Shown: piece after piece, positions 32,656 to 38,163 of the stretch
Position numbering within the stretch: the first letter of the stretch is position 1
Layout: the number at the start of each line of letters is the position of its first letter
Source: Pseudomonadota bacterium
GTDB taxonomy: Bacteria; Pseudomonadota; Gammaproteobacteria; Steroidobacterales; Steroidobacteraceae
Length of the DNA stretch: 38,163 bases
Direction: 5' to 3'
Assembly (NCBI GenBank): GCA_021807675.1
Contig: JAKBCR010000015.1
Span: 1 to 38,163, forward strand
Program-made: the position numbers and the translations under genes
The notes under the pieces: generated by a model
The model's database searches: none
What the model saw: the letters and a program-made list of their open reading frames with translations, nothing else
What the model was told of the DNA's origin: nothing

Positions 32656-33825
32656 TCACCTGTAGGCAGCCGATCCGCCCCTCGCGCCGGCGTATCCGAC
32701 CAACTCGACATATCCCCGGCCGGCGACGGGCCGGCCCGCACGGGTGCCCGCGACATCCACGGCTCCCTCCCAGTACCGCGGCGAGGTCATGAGCTCCTGG
32801 TCGGCCAGCACGGGGCGCACCGTGAGAGCGAGCCCCAATGACGGCACCTGGAGTCGCCAGCGCGAGGGGTAGCGGACAGCGCTCGGGCCCGTCCAGTGGG
32901 CGAGATCCTCGATCCGCACCTCGCTGCGAGTCAGCGGATGCGCCTGGCCGTGAGCGTCGACCCAGGTCCCCGCGCTGTAGGGGTCTTCCGCGCCGTCCCG
33001 GTCGCGAAGCGCATAGAACATGAGACAGGAGCCGTCATCGAGTTGCAGCCCGAACCACTTCCAGCCGATCTCCTGCGGCCCGAGGCTACCGCTGCCCCAC
33101 TCCCGGTCGAGCCAGGCCAGGCCGTGCACCTGGAGAGGCTGGCCGTCGCGGACGATCGTGCCTCGAACGGCGATGCGCGGGATGGAGTAGTAGTAGGTCG
33201 CATCCCCGGGCTGTCCCGACTTGCGACTCAACCCGTCCTCGCCGTTCGGAACGGGGGGCATCAGCGGCCGAGCGGTAAGCGACATGACGTACCCGCGCTC
33301 GTCGGCCTGCAGCCGCCACACGGCACCTTTTGCCACGGAGCTCGATGGAGCGCCGAGCGCCGTGCTCTGCCCGATCCTCCAATTACCGATCCAGACCCGG
33401 AACGGGTCCGCTTGCGCGCCGGCGAGTCCGAGCGCTCCGCGCGACCGCCTCACCGCGAACCGAAACCGGTGTCGGGCGACGTCGGTGATGGCGAAGTGGC
33501 CGAGGTAGATCTGGCGCGTGCGCCAAGCGGAACGCTCGGCGTGCGAGGTCAGGGTGGCTGACTGCGTGGGGAGCGCGCTCGGCGCCAGCGCAAAACGGAA
33601 GATCGTGAGCTCGAAACCGAAGCGCTCGCCGGTGCTGGAGTCCAGATTTCCGGTTACGTACCACCATTCCTGGCGGAAGTTGGGATGGGGTCCCTGATCG
33701 CGGGGGAACTCGAGGGGCTGCGGCCTCAGTGCCTGCGAGAAGGAGGGCCGCTGCGCTCGGGTGGCGTGCGCCGCGAGGGTCATGGTCATCACCAGTGCGG
33801 TGGCTGCAAGAGCCCCGAGGCGCAT
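32656..33825 (-). CDS. AttH/CrtC-like lipocalin-domain protein
   Basis: This 389-residue protein has a signal peptide (LGALAATALVMTMTLAAHATRA) and the two-lipocalin fold of the AttH/carotenoid 1,2-hydratase-like family: PRDQGPHPNFRQEWWYVTGNL near the start, then FGFELTIFRFAL, LGHFAITD and LAWLDREWGSGSLG with the adjacent GWKWFGLQLDDGS. It is often annotated as a carotenoid hydratase, but no carotenoid genes are present. Next to a FtsX-type ABC transporter, an AttH-like accessory role is more likely. The ATG at 33825 has GAGGA 6-7 bp upstream; a GTG at 33831 would overlap the permease stop by 4 bp. Translation is probably coupled either way. Confidence 0.85.
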   Translation of the reverse strand: MRLGALAATALVMTMTLAAHATRAQRPSFSQALRPQPLEFPRDQGPHPNFRQEWWYVTGNLDSSTGERFGFELTIFRFALAPSALPTQSATLTSHAERSAWRTRQIYLGHFAITDVARHRFRFAVRRSRGALGLAGAQADPFRVWIGNWRIGQSTALGAPSSSVAKGAVWRLQADERGYVMSLTARPLMPPVPNGEDGLSRKSGQPGDATYYYSIPRIAVRGTIVRDGQPLQVHGLAWLDREWGSGSLGPQEIGWKWFGLQLDDGSCLMFYALRDRDGAEDPYSAGTWVDAHGQAHPLTRSEVRIEDLAHWTGPSAVRYPSRWRLQVPSLGLALTVRPVLADQELMTSPRYWEGAVDVAGTRAGRPVAGRGYVELVGYAGARGGSAAYR

Positions 33826-33827
33826 CC

Positions 33828-36395
33828 TCACTCCTCACGCATTTTGCCGGCAATCGGTCCCACGGCTGCGCGCCACGCCGGATAGAGGCCCGCGAGCAGA
33901 GCCGCGGCCAGCGCCAACGCGAGCGCATTCACGAACTGCAGGGCGTGCAGATGCATCTCGATATGCCAGCCGAAGGCGCGCCTGTCGATGACCTTGGTCA
34001 GTACCAGCGCGATGATGAGCCCCGCCGGGATCGCCGCGAGGAGCGCTGCGCATCCCATGAAAAGAGTCTGGGCCTCGACCAGCGCCGCAGCGCCGCGGGG
34101 CGTCAGCCCGAGCGCGCGCAGCACGGAGAGCTCCCGGGTCCTGTCGAGCTCCCACGCGAGTAGAGCGCTCACGAGCCCGATGGCGGCAATTCCCGCCGCC
34201 AGCCAGTAGAGCACCCGGGTGATGATGAAGGTCCGGTCGAAGATGTCGAGCGACATGGCCCGTATCTGCGCGTTCGAGCGTATCAGCAGCGCCTGACGTC
34301 CGGCCGAGGCGGCCTCGAGCCGGGGAATCTCCTGGCCCGCGCCGACCCCGGGATCGAGATACAAGCCGACTGCGGTGACGGCGTCATCGTGCCATAGCCG
34401 GCGGTAGGCCTTGAGGCTCATCATCGCGCTGCCGACGCCGCTCCCATACTCGTGGTAGACACCGGCGATCGGAAACTCGCGTGGCCCCGCTGCGGTGATC
34501 AGCGCAAGGTGCTCGCCCGGCCGAAGGCGCAAGCGCCACGCCAGGGATTCGGAGAGCAAAAGCGCGCCGCGATCGTAATCGCGCCAGACGGTGCGGGGAT
34601 TGCCCGCGGTGAGCTCGATGCCGGCATAGCTGCCGGGTGCGAGGTGCAGCGCATCGAGAGCGATGTCGCCGCGGGACGAGTGCACGATCACCGAGCGACT
34701 CGCGCTGTAGTTGGCGACGCCGGGCGTTGCGACCAAAGCTTGCAGTACGGCGGGCTCGATGCGCCGCTCAGGGCGCCCCGCCCCCGGGCCCGGAGCCGCG
34801 ACATAGATGTCCGCTCGCATCGTCTCCTCGAGCCAGTGGCGCAGCGACACCCGGAAGCTCTCCACCATGATCGACACGCCGATCATGGCCGCGACCGCCA
34901 TGCCGAGGGCCGCCACCGCGACCCCCGTGCGGCTGAGGGAGCCGGCGATATCTTCGAGCGCGAGGCGAGCCACGGAGCTGATCCCGGCGAGGGCCTTCGC
35001 GCAGAGTCTCGCCAGCCCGCGCAGCACTGAGGGCGTCACCGCTGCAACACTCAGCAGCAACAGAAAGAGCGATGCGAAGCCCGCCAGCACGCTGCGGCTG
35101 GAGGCCGCGATCAGTGCGCCCGCGGCGAGCGCGAATGCGGCGCCAAGCCAGGCCAGCCATCGGGCGATGAGCACGGCACGGCCCTCGAGCGCGGAGCGCC
35201 GGAGCCCGAGCTGCGGGGCGCCGCCGGCGACTTCGAGGGCCGGTATGAGGCTCGCGGCGAGCGCCGTGCCGAGGCCGGCGCCCAGCGCTTCGAGGAGGGT
35301 CCACGCCGGCAGCGTGACCCGCCGCACCGAGACTACGTAGTAGAGATCGTTGACGGTCTGCGAGACGAGATGGACGAGGCCATGGCCCACGGTGAGCCCG
35401 AGCAGCACCCCGAGTCCGGCTCCTGCCGCTCCGAGCACCACCGCTTCCACGAGGACGATCGTCAGCAGCTCGCGCCGGGTCGCCCCAATCGCGCGCATAA
35501 TGGCGATGTTGCGTCTGCGCTGGACCACGGTGAAGCTGACTGCGCCGTAGATGAGGAGTGCGCTGACGAGCAGCGCCAACAGGCTCATGGCGGTGAGATT
35601 GATGGAGAAGGCGCTCGTCATGTCGAGCGTCTGGTGCACCTGTCCGGCGGCCCGCTCGAGCCGCGCCCCCGGCGGAAGCTGGCGTCGCAGAGCCGCGAGG
35701 GCAGCCGTGCCCGCGGGTCCGCGCGGCATCCTGACATCGATCTGGGTGAGATGGCCCGTGAGGCCCAACCATTCCTGGGCCTGTGCGATGTCGGTGAGTA
35801 TCAGCGTGGCATCGCCGGGCCGGCGATCGCGGATGAGGCCAATGAGAGTCGCGCGGCGCCGCACGCCGCCGATGCTCACGGTCAGTGCCTCACCTACGCG
35901 CAATCTCAGCTGCCGCGCGGTGTCGGCGGCCATGACGACCGCGCCGGGCTCAAGGAACCACCGCCGCAGCGCGGCGAATGTCGTGCCGCCGACCGCACCC
36001 GTCGGCATGGCTTCCCGCGACCCTTGCAAAGCGGCGGTGGCGAACGGGTCGACTCCGACCAGCTGCATCACTCGGTTGTGCGCCGTGACATAACCTTCGA
36101 CCAGTGGGGCGAATATGGGCTGAGGGCTGCCGCTGAGCGGGGCGCCGGTGACGAGGCGCACATATAGTGCTTCGTCGAGGCCTTGAGGTCCCCCGGAAAT
36201 GATCTGTGTGGCAGGCCCGTTCACTGCCCGCATCGACAGCTCGAACGCGCGGCGCGAGCTTGCGGTGGCGATGTTCACGGCCACGATCGTTGCGACGCCG
36301 GCCGTGAGCGCGACGAGCGCCAGGGCGAGTTGCGCCGGTTGCCGCAGGAAATGCCGAAGGCTCGCGGCCCAGAGTGTAGGCACCGGAACGCGCAT
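33828..36395 (-). CDS. ABC transporter permease with two FtsX domains
   Basis: This 855-residue inner-membrane protein has an N-terminal TM helix (LALALVALTAGVATIVAV), a large periplasmic MacB-PCD-like region (to about 265), a first FtsX block (LLALLVSALLIYGAVSFTVV, RRRNIAIMRAIGATRRELL and following helices), a central pair of helices, a second periplasmic region, and a C-terminal FtsX block (YWLAAGIAAIGLVSALLAWE, RELSVLRALGLTPRG). The duplicated layout places it with type VII (MacB/LolCE-like) mechanotransmission exporters, which move lipoproteins or peptides rather than import small solutes. It overlaps the ATPase stop by one base. The cargo is unknown. Confidence 0.92.
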   Translation of the reverse strand: MRVPVPTLWAASLRHFLRQPAQLALALVALTAGVATIVAVNIATASSRRAFELSMRAVNGPATQIISGGPQGLDEALYVRLVTGAPLSGSPQPIFAPLVEGYVTAHNRVMQLVGVDPFATAALQGSREAMPTGAVGGTTFAALRRWFLEPGAVVMAADTARQLRLRVGEALTVSIGGVRRRATLIGLIRDRRPGDATLILTDIAQAQEWLGLTGHLTQIDVRMPRGPAGTAALAALRRQLPPGARLERAAGQVHQTLDMTSAFSINLTAMSLLALLVSALLIYGAVSFTVVQRRRNIAIMRAIGATRRELLTIVLVEAVVLGAAGAGLGVLLGLTVGHGLVHLVSQTVNDLYYVVSVRRVTLPAWTLLEALGAGLGTALAASLIPALEVAGGAPQLGLRRSALEGRAVLIARWLAWLGAAFALAAGALIAASSRSVLAGFASLFLLLLSVAAVTPSVLRGLARLCAKALAGISSVARLALEDIAGSLSRTGVAVAALGMAVAAMIGVSIMVESFRVSLRHWLEETMRADIYVAAPGPGAGRPERRIEPAVLQALVATPGVANYSASRSVIVHSSRGDIALDALHLAPGSYAGIELTAGNPRTVWRDYDRGALLLSESLAWRLRLRPGEHLALITAAGPREFPIAGVYHEYGSGVGSAMMSLKAYRRLWHDDAVTAVGLYLDPGVGAGQEIPRLEAASAGRQALLIRSNAQIRAMSLDIFDRTFIITRVLYWLAAGIAAIGLVSALLAWELDRTRELSVLRALGLTPRGAAALVEAQTLFMGCAALLAAIPAGLIIALVLTKVIDRRAFGWHIEMHLHALQFVNALALALAAALLAGLYPAWRAAVGPIAGKMREE

Positions 36396-37171
36396 CAGCT
36401 CAAGCCGGTGCGGCGCGCGGGGGCACGCTCGGTGCTCATCCCTCGCCGCTCGGCGTCGAGGTCTTGCCGCGAGCCGTCCGCAAAGCCCTGGCCGGCTGAG
36501 CCCTCTCGCGGTGCCAGTTTCCCTTCACGAAGCTCCAACACTCGGTCCGCGCTGTCCGCGACCCGGCTGTCATGAGTGACGACGATGAGCGTCGTCCTGC
36601 GCGATTGGGTCAGCGACAGCAGCACGCGCAGCACCTGCGACGCGGTCTCCTCATCCAGATTGCCTGTCGGCTCGTCGGCAAGCACGACTGGCGGCTCGTG
36701 CGCGAGCGCGCGCGCGATCGCCACCCGCTGCTGCTCACCGCCGGACAGCCGGTCGACGGCGCTGCGCAGCCGCTCGCCGAGTCCGACCTCGGCGAGAATC
36801 GCGGCGCTGCGCCGGCGGGCCGCGGTGCCGCGGACTCCGTTCAGCTCGAGGGAGAGGCGTACGTTCTCCTCCGCGTCAAGCGTGGGGATGAGGTTGAAGA
36901 ACTGATACACGAAACCGAGGTGCGCCCGCCGGAAGAGCGTGCGCTCAGGCTCTCGCATGGAGGTCACGATCCGGCCGGCGATCTCCACTTCACCGCTGTC
37001 GGCACGGTCGATTCCGCTGATCAGATTGAGGAGCGTCGACTTGCCGGAGCCGCTGCGGCCCATGATGGCGACCACCTCTCCCCTGTGGAAGCGGGCATCG
37101 GCCCCATCGAGCACCCGATGCACGCCGGCGCCCTCGCTGAAGCTGCGGCAAAGTTGGCGAATGACGATCAA
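36395..37171 (-). CDS. ABC transporter ATP-binding protein, LolD/MacB type
   Basis: This ATPase powers the adjacent double-FtsX permease. Motifs are Walker [10 protein letters not shown] (about 38-46), Q-loop [10 protein letters not shown], signature [15 protein letters not shown], Walker [16 protein letters not shown] and the H-loop VVTHDSR. The [15 protein letters not shown] stretch is characteristic of the LolD/MacB group. The frame is open to a TTG at 37219, but I favour the TTG at 37171 (258 residues), which has a CGGGGA 7 bp upstream and gives a normal N-terminus ([11 protein letters not shown]). The longer start would almost touch the divergent FKBP gene. The C-terminal 35 residues are charged and not conserved-looking. 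Confidence 0.9.
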   Translation of the reverse strand: MIVIRQLCRSFSEGAGVHRVLDGADARFHRGEVVAIMGRSGSGKSTLLNLISGIDRADSGEVEIAGRIVTSMREPERTLFRRAHLGFVYQFFNLIPTLDAEENVRLSLELNGVRGTAARRRSAAILAEVGLGERLRSAVDRLSGGEQQRVAIARALAHEPPVVLADEPTGNLDEETASQVLRVLLSLTQSRRTTLIVVTHDSRVADSADRVLELREGKLAPREGSAGQGFADGSRQDLDAERRGMSTERAPARRTGLS

Positions 37172-37212
37172 AGCGCAAATCCCCGAAAGAGCCGCAGCCA
37201 AAGGAACACCAA

Positions 37213-37220
37213 TATACAAT
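37213..37220. promoter_or_regulatory. AT-rich core, candidate back-to-back promoter for the ABC and FKBP genes
   Basis: TATACAAT at 37213-37220 is the only AT-rich patch in the 55-bp gap. On the plus strand TACAAT is a good -10 hexamer 6 bp before the FKBP ATG. On the minus strand the same bases read TTGTATATT, usable for the ABC operon. No -35 is evident in either direction. Prediction only. Confidence 0.4.
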
Positions 37221-37226
37221 CAGCCG

Positions 37227-38012
37227 ATGAGACAGATCGCCGCGCTTGACCCGACCCGAGCGGCCGCAGCCTGCGCTGTGGCTGCCCTCTTAGGCATCAG
37301 CAGCCTCGCCTTGGCCCAGGGGGCGTCTCCCGCCGCCACACAGCCACCGCCGAAGGCGCTGAGCCCGGCCGAGGTCAAATCCCAGGGCAGCTACAGCCTC
37401 GGCCTTTCCATGGGTGAGACCCTGCGCCGCGCTTCGGTCGATGGCAAAGCCGTCTCGACCGAGCGGTTGGTGCAGGGGCTGCGCGATGCGCTCGCCGGCA
37501 AGGCCACATTCGGTCCCGCCAATGAGCAGAGCATTCGCGCCCTGATCGTCGGCGCGCGCGCGCGTATCGGCAACGCGAATCATGCTGCGGCGCACGCCTT
37601 TCTCGTCCGCAATGCGAAGAAGAAGGGCGTCGTAACCACGGCGAGTGGCCTCCAATACGAGGTGCTGAAGGCGGGGCAGGGCAGCCCGCCGAAGTCCGGT
37701 GACACGGTGACCGTCAACTATCGCGGCAAGCTGCTCGACGGCACGGAGTTCGACAGCTCCTACAAGCGCGGCCAGCCGGCCAGCTTCCCGGTGGATGGTG
37801 TCCTCCCGGGCTGGCAGGAGGCGCTGAAGCTGATGAAGCCCGGCGCGAAGTGGCGCATCTTCATCCCGCCGCAGCTCGGCTACGATCTGAATTCCCCGCC
37901 GCCGATTCCACCGGGCTCCCTGCTGATCTTCGACGTCGACCTGCTCGGGGTCCACCCACCCCAGCCGGCGCCCCCGATGCAGCCGCCCCAGGGACAGCCG
38001 CAGCAGCCCTGA
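37227..38012 (+). CDS. Exported FKBP-type peptidyl-prolyl cis-trans isomerase (FkpA/Mip-like)
   Basis: This 261-residue protein has a signal peptide (ACAVAALLGISSLALAQG), a helical FKBP N-terminal dimerisation domain (about 46-130, with SQGSYSLGLSMGETLR) and a C-terminal FKBP domain (about 141-242: GLQYEVLKAG, GDTVTVNYRGKLLDGTEFDSSY, VLPGWQEALKLMKPGAKWR, IPPQLGYD, IPPGSLLIFDVDLL). It should help fold periplasmic or outer-membrane proteins. A Pro/Gln-rich tail ends it. The frame is open upstream to 36939, but that part overlaps the ABC gene antisense and has no signal sequence. The ATG at 37227 has no Shine-Dalgarno and lies just after a -10-like TACAAT, suggesting a leaderless mRNA. Confidence 0.93.
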   Translation: MRQIAALDPTRAAAACAVAALLGISSLALAQGASPAATQPPPKALSPAEVKSQGSYSLGLSMGETLRRASVDGKAVSTERLVQGLRDALAGKATFGPANEQSIRALIVGARARIGNANHAAAHAFLVRNAKKKGVVTTASGLQYEVLKAGQGSPPKSGDTVTVNYRGKLLDGTEFDSSYKRGQPASFPVDGVLPGWQEALKLMKPGAKWRIFIPPQLGYDLNSPPPIPPGSLLIFDVDLLGVHPPQPAPPMQPPQGQPQQP

Positions 38013-38027
38013 GGCACCGGAAGCGGC

Positions 38028-38163
38028 CGCGTGGATCGCGCAGGATGTGCCCGGATCCAGCGCTTTGCCCAGGCACAGGAAGTGCCCCGCCGCCGCAGGT
38101 GGCGGAGCCTTGAGCAAAAAACCGCGCTTTTTGCTCAAGGCGCGCGTGGACCGCGCAGGATGC
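38028..38163 (-). repeat. Dispersed palindromic element, copy 2 (may continue past the window)
   Basis: This is the inverted counterpart of 10962-11074. It holds a perfect 14-bp hairpin with arms 38107-38120 and 38128-38141, and GGCAC/GTGCC at 38072-38086. The block 38082-38108 is identical over 27 bp to the reverse complement of 11031-11057. A 20-bp sequence at 38028-38047 recurs at 38143-38162 in direct orientation with one mismatch, so the unit is flanked by near-identical ends. It begins 15 bp after the FKBP stop. The element reaches the window edge. Confidence 0.8.

Noticed and set aside
36939-37226. Upstream extension of the FKBP frame
   Set aside because: It is antisense to the ABC ATPase. 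The signal peptide and family similarity begin at the ATG at 37227.

Overview
The window is 38 kb of GC-rich, tightly packed bacterial chromosome. Gene content points to an aerobic gammaproteobacterium: tandem UbiH/UbiI-type ubiquinone hydroxylases next to the glycine-cleavage genes (as in Escherichia coli), a tandem glycine riboswitch, a split GcvPA/GcvPB P-protein, and a pqqABCDE cluster. A lineage near Xanthomonadales/Nevskiales would fit, but the exact taxon is inference. I see no tRNA, rRNA, CRISPR array, insertion sequence or prophage, so this reads as core and near-core chromosome.

Layout. 1-1.4 kb: the tail of a UbiH-like gene and a complete second ubiquinone hydroxylase. 1.4-3.0 kb (minus strand): pterin-4a-carbinolamine dehydratase and ispG. 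3.0-11 kb (plus): an extended -10 promoter, a tandem glycine riboswitch, gcvT, gcvH, gcvPA, gcvPB, and a 1000-residue tandem HtrA protease whose start lies inside gcvPB. 11-14.8 kb (plus): Sua5, a PLP fold-III decarboxylase, a HAD phosphatase and a HIT-like protein. 14.8-17.2 kb (minus): a CHASE3 hybrid histidine kinase and peptide deformylase. 17.4-20.7 kb (minus): pqqABCDE, with the tiny pqqA at 20576-20650. 20.8-22.6 kb (plus): a MoxY/MoxX-type two-component system divergent from pqq. 22.6-27.4 kb (minus): a 95-residue SWIM zinc-finger protein and the giant helicase Lhr. 27.4-32 kb (plus): a DUF3014 protein, a lipoprotein of unknown function and a TonB-dependent receptor. 32-37.2 kb (minus): an exported Bcp-like peroxiredoxin and an ABC ATPase / double-FtsX permease / AttH-like lipocalin operon. 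37.2-38.0 kb (plus): an exported FKBP-type prolyl isomerase.

How the parts work together. The riboswitch should link glycine level to the glycine cleavage system, and by overlap also to the tandem HtrA protease. The pqq genes form a complete peptide-derived cofactor pathway from PqqA to PQQ. They share a short divergent control region, which holds a perfect 17-bp palindrome, with a sensor kinase and LuxR-type regulator. Several genes act in the cell envelope: the protease, the receptor, the peroxiredoxin, the lipoprotein, the ABC/AttH set and the FKBP.

The most notable non-genic structure is a dispersed palindromic element present in opposite orientations at about 10.96-11.07 kb and 38.03-38.16 kb, with a 27-bp block identical in both copies. 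A second family of smaller REP-like hairpins shares an unusual T-bulge/TGC-triloop architecture. I did not find a wholly new defence or mobile system. The best candidates for new biology are the Nma111-type bacterial protease under a glycine riboswitch, the SWIM protein beside Lhr, and the pqqA/moxY control region.
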